DNA from: Pseudoduganella namucuonensis
GTDB lineage: Bacteria > Pseudomonadota > Gammaproteobacteria > Burkholderiales > Burkholderiaceae_D
DNA length: 64,000 nt
Reading direction: 5' to 3'
Assembly: GCF_900116645.1 (NCBI RefSeq)
Contig: NZ_FPBO01000020.1
Location: forward strand, 62,001-126,000
Below the pieces are notes generated by a model, which was not told the DNA's origin, did not search any database, and worked only from the letters and a program-made list of their open reading frames with translations. A program made the position numbers and the translations under genes. How positions within the stretch are numbered: the stretch's first letter is position 1; each line of letters starts with the position of its first letter. Below, one piece after another: positions 25,154 through 34,500 of the stretch.

Positions 25154-25867
25154 ATGGCAAGCAAGCGGCGCAAACGGCAATGGAGGTCCCGGATGGTCTG
25201 GCTCATCATGTTCGTCCCCTTTCTCCTCATCGGCGTATTCCTGCTGGGATTGGCGGCGCTGAAGATCGCCCAGCACCTGGACGCGCAGTCGTGGCAGCCG
25301 GTCCGCGCGACCTTGCTCGAGCGCGGCATCGCGGTCGAGCAGAACGCCGGCGGCGGCGACCGTCCCGGCGGCGCCTCGCGCGTGAGCGGCGCTTTCAGCT
25401 ACCAGTGGCAGGGCAAGCGCTACGAAAGTAGCCGGCTCAGTTTCTTCACCGCGAAAACGCGCGCCATGGGCTACGCGCCGGACGACTGGGACGCGCGGCT
25501 CGACGCCATCGTGGGCGAGCCGGGCGGCGCCTTCACGGCCTGGGTCAATCCGCTCGACCCGGCCGAGGCGGTCGCGTTGCGCGACTTGCGCTGGCTGGAG
25601 GTCGGCGCGATGGTGGGCTTCGGCCTGTTGCTGGTGTGGCTATGCTCCGCGCTGCTGTTCGGCGGCGACCCGCACCAAGCCGCGGCGGGGTTCTCGTGGG
25701 GGACCGTGGGCGTGATGTGGATCGTCGGGCTCTTGCTGGGCGTGTTGTGCCCCTTGCTGTGGCGCGACGGCCATCCGGTGTGGGCCGCGCTGACCGCGCT
25801 GCCACTCATGCTGGCGGTGTACGGCACGGGACACGGCTTGCTGCTGCTTTTCCGCGGCGCGCCCTAG
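25154..25867 (+). CDS. DUF3592-type membrane protein
   Basis: The product from the ATG at 25154 has 237 residues. A basic N-terminus (ASKRRKRQWRSR) precedes TM1 (about 14-35). A periplasmic beta-domain (about 45-130) contains WQPVRATLLERGI, GAFSYQWQGKRYESSRLSF and AFTAWVNPLDPAEAVAL, which are hallmarks of DUF3592. Three further helices follow, near 140-162, 172-190 and 200-230. The function of the family is unknown. The gene starts 99 bp from the divergent antitoxin start and converges on the methyltransferase gene with only 3 bp between. Confidence 0.75.
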   Translation: MASKRRKRQWRSRMVWLIMFVPFLLIGVFLLGLAALKIAQHLDAQSWQPVRATLLERGIAVEQNAGGGDRPGGASRVSGAFSYQWQGKRYESSRLSFFTAKTRAMGYAPDDWDARLDAIVGEPGGAFTAWVNPLDPAEAVALRDLRWLEVGAMVGFGLLLVWLCSALLFGGDPHQAAAGFSWGTVGVMWIVGLLLGVLCPLLWRDGHPVWAALTALPLMLAVYGTGHGLLLLFRGAP

Positions 25868-25870
25868 CGG

Positions 25871-26626
25871 TCAGGCTAGCCCGGGCCGCGTGCCCACCAG
25901 CACCGGCTGGTAGAAAGCCCCGTCGATGCGCCGCACATCGTCGAAGCCCGCCTCGCGCATCAACTCGCACATCTTCGCGGTGGAGATGGCGTAGTAGCGC
26001 GAGCGCATCGCGTGCGTTTGGACGGCGCCGCTGGCCAGGTCTTCCTCGATGAAGTAGAACACCAGGTCGTAATGCTCTCCCTCGAAATCCCATACCTGGA
26101 ACAGCAGGTAGCGCTTGCCGTTCTCGGTCCGCACGCCATACGGTTTCACCAGATTGACGCCGCGCTCCTCGCGCTCGTAGTCGCGCAGCGTGATCAGGCA
26201 GCCGCCATCAGGCGACAGGCAGGCCAGCATCTGCCTGAGCGCGACCAGGATGTCGTCATCGGTCAGCAAATGCGGCAGGGAGTTGTCGCCGGAGAGGACC
26301 ACGTCGAATCCCGCGCCGTGGTGGTCGTGCGCGCGCCGCATGTCGCATACGGAGAAGGCGACATCCACGCCGGCGGCGGCGGCCTCGCGCCGGGCGCGTT
26401 CGACCTCCTTCGCGGACAGGTCCGAGGCGGCCACGCTGTAGCCGCGCCGCGCCAGCCCGATGGCCTGCGTGCCGATGCCGCACGAGACGTCCAGCAGCTT
26501 CCCTGCGCCGGGCCATTCGGCCTCGATCAACGCGGACAGCTGCCCGCCCTGAAGCTCCACGCTGGCGTGCCAGTCCTGGTGGATCAGGTGATAGAAAGGG
26601 GTAAGCCGGTCGTAGAAATCGCTCAT
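25871..26626 (-). CDS. Class I SAM-dependent methyltransferase
   Basis: The start MSDFYDRLTPFYHLIHQDW at 26626 gives 251 residues; the frame continues upstream through the peptidase gene but only as an overlap artefact. SAM-binding motif I is LLDVSCGIGTQAIGLA (about 45-60), followed by an acidic turn (VAASDLSAKEVERA) and a motif II-like FDVVLSGDNSLPHLL. The C-terminal part has a beta-rich insertion (LLFQVWDFEGEHYDLVFYFIEED). The layout is typical of Methyltransf_25-type small-molecule enzymes. Substrate unknown. It lies 47 bp downstream of the S41 peptidase gene on the same strand, so the two may be cotranscribed. Confidence 0.85.
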   Translation of the reverse strand: MSDFYDRLTPFYHLIHQDWHASVELQGGQLSALIEAEWPGAGKLLDVSCGIGTQAIGLARRGYSVAASDLSAKEVERARREAAAAGVDVAFSVCDMRRAHDHHGAGFDVVLSGDNSLPHLLTDDDILVALRQMLACLSPDGGCLITLRDYEREERGVNLVKPYGVRTENGKRYLLFQVWDFEGEHYDLVFYFIEEDLASGAVQTHAMRSRYYAISTAKMCELMREAGFDDVRRIDGAFYQPVLVGTRPGLA

Positions 26627-26673
26627 GTTCCGCTCTTCGAGTTTGTGGCGGAAATGATAACCGCGATTCCAGC

Positions 26674-28023
26674 TCAGCGGGCCGTGCGCGCCCGCAAGGC
26701 GTCCACCATGGCCCGGCTGTCGAAGGGATCGTCCGCCATCTCGATGTCGGGCCGCAGCAGCACGGGTTCCGTCGCCCCGGACGGGCGCTGCAGGATGAGG
26801 CGCGGGGCGCTGACGATCAATCCCGTGTTGGGCAGGACGGCGCGCTGCGTGCCGCCGCTTTGGCTGGTCCGGGCGTAGCCGCCGCCAACCACCTTGCCGA
26901 AGCCGAAATCCTGCACGACGTTGGCGAACAGGATGGCGGAGGAGTAGGTGGAGCGGCCCACCAGCAGATAGGTTTTGCCCGTGAAACGCAGCGGGTGGCC
27001 GGGCTCCGGCTGCACCCATTTGTCCACCGTGCCCGTGACCACGTCGCCGACTTTTTCCGTTCCGCTTGCCCTGCCCTGTATCACCTTCTTGCGGTAGCCC
27101 GAGGCCCAGCGGTAGGGTTTGTCCGCGATGTAGCGTAAAATGCCGTCGATCCACATGTCGTCGTTGCCGCCGCCGTTCGCGCGTATGTCGATGATCAGGG
27201 TCGAGACCCTGGCGTCGCGCAGCGCCGCGAAGGCGCGCCCGGTGAAGTCCAGATAGCGCGCCTTGTCGGCCCAATGGAAGTTGTTGAGCGTTAGCAGCGC
27301 CGCGCCGTCCGTCAGCAATTCGAATTTGAACTGGCGGTCGAAGTCGGCATCGTCCGTCAGAAGCGCGGGCGTCGCGCCGCTGGCCGGTTTCAGCTCGCTG
27401 GCGCCGCCGTCGCGCTGCGACAGCAGCAGCTCGTAGCTGGCGGATTGGCCGTGCATCTTCCAGAAGAAGAACCACCAGCGCCGGGAAAGCAGGTGCGCGC
27501 GGAATTCGGGCGTGTCGCCGTGCATGCGCGCCAACAGGCCGGCGGCGATGTCGCGCGCGGGAACGCCGTTGATGCGCTCGATCCGCGCCCCGGCCCGCGG
27601 GCTGGCCGCGCCCCCGAGTTCGGAGCGTATGCGGACCTCGCCGGCGGCGTCGACCTGGACTTCGTAGGGGAACAGCGTGCCGCCCGCCTTCAGGTGCGCG
27701 GCGGTCTGCCCCATCCAGTCGGGCTGGCCGACCAGCAGGTGCGCGTCGGCGAACAGGGGATTGAGCGTCGCCAGCAGGCGCCAGGCCTCGTCCGTGGTCA
27801 TCGGCGCGCGCAGTCGCGCCTCGATGTCGGCGTAGGCCGATTCGAGCCGCCCCGGCGGCACCGAGTGGGCCGGATCGGGATGGGTGTTGGCGATCATGTC
27901 GCGCAGCGCGCGCAGGTCCTGCCGCAGCTGTTCGGCGGAATGGCCGGCCGGCTCGGCCGGCGACGGCGCGGCGGACAGCAGGAGGGAAAGCGCCAGCAGG
28001 ACGGCGCGGAACGTCGCGGACAT
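26674..28023 (-). CDS. S41 family (C-terminal-processing-like) peptidase, exported
   Basis: This 449-residue protein has a signal peptide ending near PSPAEP. A helical N-terminal domain (about 30-110) is followed by a core with TLIIDIRANGGGNDDMW (about 275-290) and the nucleophile block GRSTYSSAILFANVV (about 355-370), the Ser-containing motif of S41 peptidases. No clear PDZ domain is visible; the region with GARIERINGVPARDIAAGLL (about 145-165) is PDZ-like. Active in the periplasm or at the surface. Its start lies 93 bp from the divergent ArsR-type regulator over a 14-bp inverted repeat, which suggests that this regulator controls it. Confidence 0.85.
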   Translation of the reverse strand: MSATFRAVLLALSLLLSAAPSPAEPAGHSAEQLRQDLRALRDMIANTHPDPAHSVPPGRLESAYADIEARLRAPMTTDEAWRLLATLNPLFADAHLLVGQPDWMGQTAAHLKAGGTLFPYEVQVDAAGEVRIRSELGGAASPRAGARIERINGVPARDIAAGLLARMHGDTPEFRAHLLSRRWWFFFWKMHGQSASYELLLSQRDGGASELKPASGATPALLTDDADFDRQFKFELLTDGAALLTLNNFHWADKARYLDFTGRAFAALRDARVSTLIIDIRANGGGNDDMWIDGILRYIADKPYRWASGYRKKVIQGRASGTEKVGDVVTGTVDKWVQPEPGHPLRFTGKTYLLVGRSTYSSAILFANVVQDFGFGKVVGGGYARTSQSGGTQRAVLPNTGLIVSAPRLILQRPSGATEPVLLRPDIEMADDPFDSRAMVDALRARTAR

Positions 28024-28067
28024 GGGGAACCTTTTGCGGATGGCGCAGGAAGTCGTTGCGCAAAAGC

Positions 28068-28106
28068 GTAATTGTTGAAATAATATAAGTTAATTTCAAC
28101 AATTAC
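28068..28106. promoter_or_regulatory. 14-bp inverted repeat between divergent peptidase and regulator genes
   Basis: GTAATTGTTGAAAT (28068-28081) and ATTTCAACAATTAC (28093-28106) are perfect inverse copies with an 11-nt AT-rich spacer. The right arm ends 10 bp before the regulator's start codon. This is the expected place for an autoregulatory operator controlling both genes. Confidence 0.7.
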
Positions 28107-28116
28107 AAGAATCGCC

Positions 28117-28716
28117 ATGTCTAGAGACGAAATCAACTACCGCGCCATCAGCGACGCCGCTCGCATCCGCCTGCTCGCCTCCCCCATACGGCACGAGCTG
28201 GTCGACACCCTGGCGGCGCTGGGCGGCGAGGCCAGCGCGGTTGAACTGGCGCTGCAGCTGGGGCGTCCGGCAGACGGACTCTACTACCACCTGCGGCTGC
28301 TGTGCAAAGCCAACCTGATCGACGAGCAAGAGGACGAGCCGGGCGCCGAGCGGCGCTACCGTCTCTGCGGCAAGGGCGACGCGCCGCTGCGCCTGAGCTA
28401 CAAGACCGGCGACAACGCCAACACGGCGGCGCTGCACAAGTTCGCGCACGGCCTGCTGCAGGTGGCGAAGCAGGACTTCGAGAACGCGCTGGACACGCCG
28501 GGCACCGTGGTCGAGGGGCCGCAGCGGCAATTGTGGGCCGCGCGCAACAAGGGCTGGCTGTCCAGCGAAGAACTGCGCGAAGCCAACACCCTGCTGGAGC
28601 GCCTGTGCGAGCTGATGAGCAATCCGCGCACGCCCGAACGCAATCAGCTGATGAGCTGCGCCTTCGTGCTGGCGCCCGTCACGCCGCGTCCGATACGCCG
28701 CACCCAGGACGAATAA
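28117..28716 (+). CDS. ArsR-type winged-helix transcriptional regulator
   Basis: This 199-residue protein has an N-terminal winged helix (about 12-90): SPIRHELVDTLAALGG, then EASAVELALQLGRPADGLYYHLRLLCKANLI as the helix-turn-helix and RRYRLCGKGD as the wing. This is the HTH_20/ArsR pattern without the metal-binding CxC pair, so a metal ligand is unlikely. The C-terminal half (about 100-180) is helical and may dimerise or bind a ligand. It is divergent from the S41 peptidase and methyltransferase genes and probably represses them and itself through the inverted repeat at 28068-28106. Confidence 0.85.
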   Translation: MSRDEINYRAISDAARIRLLASPIRHELVDTLAALGGEASAVELALQLGRPADGLYYHLRLLCKANLIDEQEDEPGAERRYRLCGKGDAPLRLSYKTGDNANTAALHKFAHGLLQVAKQDFENALDTPGTVVEGPQRQLWAARNKGWLSSEELREANTLLERLCELMSNPRTPERNQLMSCAFVLAPVTPRPIRRTQDE

Positions 28717-28759
28717 GGTTCCCGCGCCGCCAGCGCGGTGCGCTTTATAAGGCGAAGCA

Positions 28760-30721
28760 CTAGCGGAACTTCTTCGAATGCCGGCGCCGCGTGGCGGCGT
28801 TCTGGTCCTGCAGCAGCGTGTCGACGCGCTCGGAGGCCTGGCGCGACAAATCCTGCGCCATCGCGATGTCGGGGAAGTATTCGGGCAGGCGGTAGCCCAG
28901 CCACGCGTAGGCCGAATACAGCCGGCAGGTGTCCTCCACCTCGTGCAGGCCGAGATGGTGCAGCGGCTGGCGCTCGGGGTCGAGCCGCGTGGGCTTGCTG
29001 CGCGAGAGCGAAATGGCCCAGTGCTCCCACGCGTTCTGCAGCGACATCACCTTGCCCGAAATCGGCACCAGCGACATGGTGAACTTCTCCGCCACCGACA
29101 GCGGCAGGCTGTCCAGCCATTCGGCGCGGCCGCTCTGGTCCTCCGTGATGCGGGGATAGAAGAAGCCGTCCGGCACGTCGATGTTGTGCACGAAGCGCTT
29201 GAGCAGCTTGGCCAGCGAGGTCTCGCCCGTGACCGAGGCGATGCGGTGCAGGTGCTCCAGCGTCGGCGCGACCGAGAAGCCGCTGGTGTTCAGCGGCGCC
29301 GGCTTTTCCTTCAGCAGCGCGCGCATCACCTGGTGCGTCTCGTCGTCGAAGCCCGCCACCAGGCCCTCCTCGTGGATGCCGTAGCGCCCCGCCCTGCCGG
29401 CGATCTGGCGCGCCAGCGCGGCCGGGATCTCCTCCTCCTCGTAGCCGTTGAACTTGACGCTGCTGGTCATGACGATGCGCTGGATCGGCATGTTCAGCCC
29501 CATCGCGATGGCGTCCGTCCCCACCACCACGTCGGCCGCGCCGTCGCGGAAGCGCTGCGCCTGCGCGCGCCGCACCTCGGGCGAGAGGTTGCCGTACACG
29601 GTGGCCACCGAGAGGCCCGCCTCCGTCACCATGTCGCGCCACATCAGCACATCGCGCCGCGAGAAGGCGATCAGCGCGTCGCCGCGGCGGATGTTCTTCA
29701 GCTTGCGCACGGACGTGGCCTCCACCGACAGCGGCCCCTTGCGCTTGAGCACATGCACCTCCAGCTGGCATTCCAGGCGCTCGGCCAGCGCCTCGATGGC
29801 GCGCCTGGCCTCCGGCGCGCCCACCAGGTAGACGGTGCGCGCGGGCGCGCCGCAGACGGCGGCGGTCCAGGCGGCGCCGCGGTCGCGGTCCGCCAGCATC
29901 TGGATCTCGTCGATCACGGCCACGTCCACCAGCGTGCGCGTGTCCAGCATTTCCACCGTGCTGGCCACGTGCGTCGCGCCCTCCACGACCCGCCGCTCCT
30001 CGCCCGTGACCAGGCTCACCGCCAGCGGCTTGCCGTGCGCGGTGAAGCCTTGCAGGCGCTCGTAGTTCTCCAGCGCCAGCAGGCGCAATGGCGCCAGGTA
30101 GATGCCGCTGGGCGCCTTGGCCAGCGCCTCGATGGCGCGGTGCGTCTTGCCGGAATTGGTGGGGCCGAGCAGCGCGATGAACTTGCGCGGCAGCCGGCGC
30201 GCCACCTCGAACGAGGCCGGGTATTCGGCCAGGTTGATGCTTTGCTTGGTGCGCTCGGCGTGGCGTTCCTCGCGCTGGCGTTCCACCGCGTGCTCCAGGC
30301 GCTGGCGCACGCGGTCGAACACCACGCCGGCCGGCTCGGAGGTTTGCAGGTCCTCCAGGGTGCGCAGGAAGGTCATGGCGTCCAGGCCGTAGTCCTCGCA
30401 CTCGCCGGCCAGCTCGCGCACGAAGGCGGCGGCGCCGTCGTGCAGTTCGCGCACGGCCCGCTCGCCGGAGCGTTCCCGCAGCAGGTCCAGGCGCGTTTCG
30501 CGGTCCATCTTGCGCCACTTGGACGGCTTGGCCAGCACGCCCTGGGCCGGGACCAGCTCGTACGGCACCGTCAGGCCGGCGTCGCGCACCTCGCCGGAAA
30601 AACGCAGGAACACGCGGCCCTCCATCTTCACCAGGTGGATGCCGCGGGCGGGCAGGCCCAGTTCGGAACAGAGTTGGTCGTCGTCGCTTTCGTGCTCGGG
30701 CGCGGAGTGGTTGCTGGTCAT
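28760..30721 (-). CDS. Suv3-like RNA helicase
   Basis: The start at 30721 gives 653 residues; the frame reaches 30829 but would cross the divergent promoter. Motif I is GPTNSGKT (about 185-192), motif II DEIQ (about 271), then VGTDAIAMGLNMPI and motif VI QIAGRAGR (about 436-443). The DEIQ box and the C-terminal segment (PLNTSGFSVAPTLEHLHRIASVTG, then a SUV3_C-like helical region) point to the Suv3 family rather than DEAD-box enzymes. Suv3 unwinds RNA with an exonuclease partner in mitochondria; some proteobacteria carry homologues of unknown function. An N-terminal ~150-residue helical region and a basic tail (TRRRHSKKFR) may bind RNA. Confidence 0.87.
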   Translation of the reverse strand: MTSNHSAPEHESDDDQLCSELGLPARGIHLVKMEGRVFLRFSGEVRDAGLTVPYELVPAQGVLAKPSKWRKMDRETRLDLLRERSGERAVRELHDGAAAFVRELAGECEDYGLDAMTFLRTLEDLQTSEPAGVVFDRVRQRLEHAVERQREERHAERTKQSINLAEYPASFEVARRLPRKFIALLGPTNSGKTHRAIEALAKAPSGIYLAPLRLLALENYERLQGFTAHGKPLAVSLVTGEERRVVEGATHVASTVEMLDTRTLVDVAVIDEIQMLADRDRGAAWTAAVCGAPARTVYLVGAPEARRAIEALAERLECQLEVHVLKRKGPLSVEATSVRKLKNIRRGDALIAFSRRDVLMWRDMVTEAGLSVATVYGNLSPEVRRAQAQRFRDGAADVVVGTDAIAMGLNMPIQRIVMTSSVKFNGYEEEEIPAALARQIAGRAGRYGIHEEGLVAGFDDETHQVMRALLKEKPAPLNTSGFSVAPTLEHLHRIASVTGETSLAKLLKRFVHNIDVPDGFFYPRITEDQSGRAEWLDSLPLSVAEKFTMSLVPISGKVMSLQNAWEHWAISLSRSKPTRLDPERQPLHHLGLHEVEDTCRLYSAYAWLGYRLPEYFPDIAMAQDLSRQASERVDTLLQDQNAATRRRHSKKFR

Positions 30722-30799
30722 GGCGGATGGCGTAGTGAACTCGGCCCGAGTATAGCGCGCCGTTCCCGGGCGTGTAGCGGGCAAGGTACAATCGCGCCC

Positions 30800-31408
30800 A
30801 TGCCGCAATCCATCACCGCCCCCGTCCACAGCGAACTACTGATCAAGAAAAGCCGCTTCATCGCCTGCGTGCAGCCGATGGCGGACCGCGCGTCGGCGCA
30901 GAAGGTGGTCGCCGAACTGTGGGCGCGCCATCCCGGCGCGGCGCACGTGTGCTGGGCGCTGCTGGCGGGCGGACAGTCGGCCGCGGTGGACGACGGGGAG
31001 CCCAGCGGCACGGCCGGCCGTCCCATGCTGGACGTGCTGCGGCACCAGGACCTGGAGGGCGTGCTGGCCACCGTGGTGCGCTATTTCGGCGGCGTGAAGC
31101 TGGGCGCGGGCGGGCTGGTGCGGGCTTACACGGACAGCGTGGCGCAGGCGCTGCTGAAGGCGGAGAAAGTGGCGATCGTCAAGCTGCGCGCGCTGCGCTG
31201 CACGGCGCCGTACGCGCTGGAGGGGCTGGTGCGGCGCGAGATCGAACTGGCCGGCGCCGCGCTGCTGCAAGTGGCGCACGGCGACCTGGTGACAGTGGAA
31301 TTCAGCCTGCCCGAGGGCGACGCCGCCGCGCTGGTCGCACGGCTGGGCGAAGCTGGCCATGGGCGCATCGGCTGGCTGGAGGACGAGGACGAAGCCGGCC
31401 AAGACTGA
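30800..31408 (+). CDS. yigZ: IMPACT/YigZ family protein
   Basis: This 202-residue protein begins MPQSITAPVHSELLIKKSRF. It contains the IMPACT family blocks DDGEPSGTAGRPMLDVL (about 65-81) and VVRYFGGVKLGAGGLVRAY (about 93-111), then a C-terminal DUF1949-like ferredoxin fold (about 130-200). YigZ homologues are linked to translation regulation and stress, but the molecular function in bacteria is unclear. It is divergent from the helicase gene (78 bp between starts) and converges on the giant adhesin gene. Confidence 0.9.
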   Translation: MPQSITAPVHSELLIKKSRFIACVQPMADRASAQKVVAELWARHPGAAHVCWALLAGGQSAAVDDGEPSGTAGRPMLDVLRHQDLEGVLATVVRYFGGVKLGAGGLVRAYTDSVAQALLKAEKVAIVKLRALRCTAPYALEGLVRREIELAGAALLQVAHGDLVTVEFSLPEGDAAALVARLGEAGHGRIGWLEDEDEAGQD

Positions 31409-31442
31409 CGCGGCTTCGCGACCGCGTTACGTCCGCGCAATA

Positions 31443-31498
31443 CCGCCACTGCCGACGCCGATTGGGGCCTGACCCCGAAGCGGCGTCGGCAGTGGCGG
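31443..31498. repeat. Nested palindrome between convergent genes (REP-like)
   Basis: An 18-bp perfect outer stem (31443-31460 with 31481-31498) encloses a small inner palindrome, GGGG-CCTGA-CCCC (31464-31476). It lies between the stops of yigZ and the adhesin and could end transcription from both sides. The same two-level design recurs at 56778-56832. Confidence 0.75.
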
Positions 31499-31508
31499 GC
31501 GGCGGGGA

Positions 31509-34500
31509 TTATTTGCAGGCGGCGATTTTCCGGGTTTCCTTCTTGGGCTTCTGGCCATCCGCCTTCTCGTCCTTCTTCTCTTCCTTCTTGTCCTTGTCGT
31601 CCTTTTTCTCGTCGGCTTTGGCGGCGGACGCGGAGGCGTCGCCGGTCGTGGCGCCGCCGAAGCTGTTGTCGCCGCCGCCCACGGTTTGCTGTTCGAACGC
31701 CTGCGCCAGCATCGTGGCCGCCGGGGCGGTGGTCGTTGACGATGCCGATGTCGTCGCGGTGGCGGTCTGCGTGGCGGCGGGTTCCGGCTTCGGCGCTTCC
31801 ACCGGCGTCGATTTGCCGCTTTGCGCGCCGCTGGCGGCCTTGGACGCCAGATCGGCGGCCTGGCGCGCCGCCTCCCCGGCCGAGGCGGCCGCGGAGGCTT
31901 TTGCGGCGGCGTCGGCGCTCGCCTTGGCGGCCGCGTCGGCCGCGGCCTTGTCCGCCGCCGCCTTGGCCGCGGATTCCGCCGCCTTCGCGGCCGCTTCCGC
32001 CGCGGCTTTCGCGGCCGCCTCGGACGCCGCCTGTTCCGCCGCCGCTTTGGCCGCGGCGTCGGCCGCTGCCTTGTCGGCGGCGGCCTTCGCGGCGGCTTCG
32101 GCCGCGGCCTGATCCGCCGCCGCTTTGGCCGCGGCTTCCGCCGCCGCTTTGGACGCCGCCTCTTCCGCCGCCTTGGCCGCCGCTTCGGCCGCGGCCTTGG
32201 CGGCGGCTTCGGTTGCCGCTTGGGCCGCGGCGTCGGCGGCGGCTTTGTCGGCGGCCGCTTTCGCCGCCGCGTCGGCGGCGGCTTTGTCGGCCGCCGCCTT
32301 GGCGGCGGCATCGGCTGCCGCCTTCTCGGCCGCGGCTTTCGCCGCCGCCTCCGCCGCGGCCTTGGCGGCGGCGTCGGCGGCTGCCTTGTCGGCCGCTGCC
32401 TTGGCGGCGGCTTCCGCGGCGGCCTTGTCGCCGGCCGCCTTCGCCGCCGCGTCCGCCGCGGCCTTGGCGGCGGCGTCTGCCACCGCCTTCTCCGCCGCCG
32501 CCTTGGCGGCCGCCGCTGCCGCGGCCTCGGCCGCATCGGCGGCCGCCTTGTCCGCCGCGGCCTTCGCCGCCGCTTCCGCCGCCGCGGCTTCGGCGGCCGC
32601 TTTCGCGGCGGCTTCGGCGGCGGCGTTGTCCAACAAGGTCGATGAGATGACGGGGGTGGCGCCCGCGAAGGCACCGGCGGGCGCCACCACGGTGCCGGTG
32701 GGCCCTTCCGCGCGCAGCGTGATCGCGCCGCCGCCGCTGTCCACGGAGGCCGCCGCGTCCACCACCACGTTGCCGTTCCGCGCCAGCATCGCGATCGGCG
32801 CGCTGGCGGTGTTGGTCAGCCGCGCCGCCGCGCCCAGCGTGACGCTGGTGCTGGCCGTGAGGCCTATGCCCGCGCCGCTGGTGATGGCCGTGTTCACGGT
32901 CAGCGGGCTGCGCGCGGTCAGGCTCACGGCGCCGGACGCGGAGATCGCCCCCGGCCCGTTCGCCGCCAGCGCCCCCGTGTTGTCGATGACGATATCGCCG
33001 CCCGTGTTGCCGATGGCGCCCAGGCCGAGCGTGCCCACTCCGCTGATGTTGGTGAACGCGATGTGGCCCGCGCCGCCGTTGGCCGCCGCGAACGTGGCCA
33101 CGTGGTTTTCACCCGTCAGTACGATGCCGTTCCTGGCCGAGATATCCAGGCCGTTCGCCGTGATGGTTTCGCCGCCGCTCCGGCCGAAGGCGCCGTTGTT
33201 GACGAACTTCACGGTGCCTGTCACGCCCGGGGCGGCGACGACGCCGCCGCCCGCCAGCGTCATCGCGCCGGTGTGGGCGGCGTCGCCCAGCACCAGGTTC
33301 GGCGTGGCGAAGGCCGCCATGTCGCGCGCATTCAGCAGCAGGCCGTCGCCGCTGTCCTCGCCGGCCAGCGAGCTGAATGCCATCGGCCGCGCCGCGTCGA
33401 AGGAATTGACGCTCACGCGATTGGCCGCCCCGCCGGCGGAGCGCACCGCGCTGCCGTTGTACACGTCGATTTCGTTGGCCACCAGCGCCACGTTGCCGGC
33501 GTTCGACGCCACGTCCGCGTTGATCGCGAGCGGGCCCGCTCCCGCGTTGAGGGCGAGGTCGCCCAGCGCGGTGAGCGCGCCGTCCACGGCCGCCACGCCG
33601 TTCACCGACAAGGCGCCGCCCGCCGCGCCGCGCACGGCGGCGATGGTGTTGGCGCCATCCAGCATGGCCGCGCCCGAGGTGGCGAGCTCCAGCCGCTGCA
33701 CCGCCAGCGCCGTGCCGCTCAGCTGCGACAGGCCGCCCGCGCCGGTGGACGCCTTCAGCGTGTTGGCCGCGATGTCCCCCAGCGTCAGCGCGCCGGTCGT
33801 CTGCGTGATGTCCACCGTGCCCATGGCGCCGGTGATGGCGCCGCCGGTCTGGCTGAAGGCGCCGGTGACGGTCAGCCCGGCCGCCGCCGCGCCGTTCAGC
33901 GTGCCGCCCGTTTGCGCGTAGGTGGCCGTGGTCAGCGTGCCTGCGGCGAGGCTCGCCGCGCCGCCGTTCTGCCGATAGGCGCCGATGGCCGAAGACGCGC
34001 CGCCCAGCGTCAGCGCGCCACCGTCGACCGTCAGCCGGCCAGCGCCGGACAGGTCGCCGAGCGTGGCCTGGGCGCCGTCGCCCGAGAGCGTCATGGCGCC
34101 GTCGATTCTGGTCGGCCCGGTCACCGTCAGCGCGCCGCCGGAAACGGCCAGCGCGCCGCCCAGGTCGAGCGCGGCCACGGTCTGCGCGCCGCCCGCGTAC
34201 TGCACCGGCAGCGAGGCGTCGATGGCCACGCTGTCGCCGGCGGCCGGCAGCGCGCCGCCGCTCCAGTTGGCGGCGTCGCTCCAGTTCATGGTGCCGAAGG
34301 CGTTGCTGAAATAGGCTGTGGCGGCCGGCAGGTAATCGATGCGCGCCGCCTCGCCGGTGGCCAGCGAGTAGCCGGTCTGGTAGCCCGCCGCGCCGGTGAA
34401 GCTGGAGAACACGCCGGTGCGCCCGCCGCCTTGCGTGACGACGGCGATGTTCGCGTTGGCCACCGGGACGTAGGCGCCTATCGGGGCCACCGTGAGGTTG

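Noticed and set aside
25871..28102. One long minus-strand frame joining the methyltransferase to the peptidase region
   Set aside because: Only the last 251 codons have family motifs. The upstream part is a shadow of the S41 peptidase read in another frame.
31850..32628. Alanine-coding tract considered as a CRISPR or satellite array
   Set aside because: There are no spacers of constant length, and the pattern is explained by codon-level repetition within one open frame.
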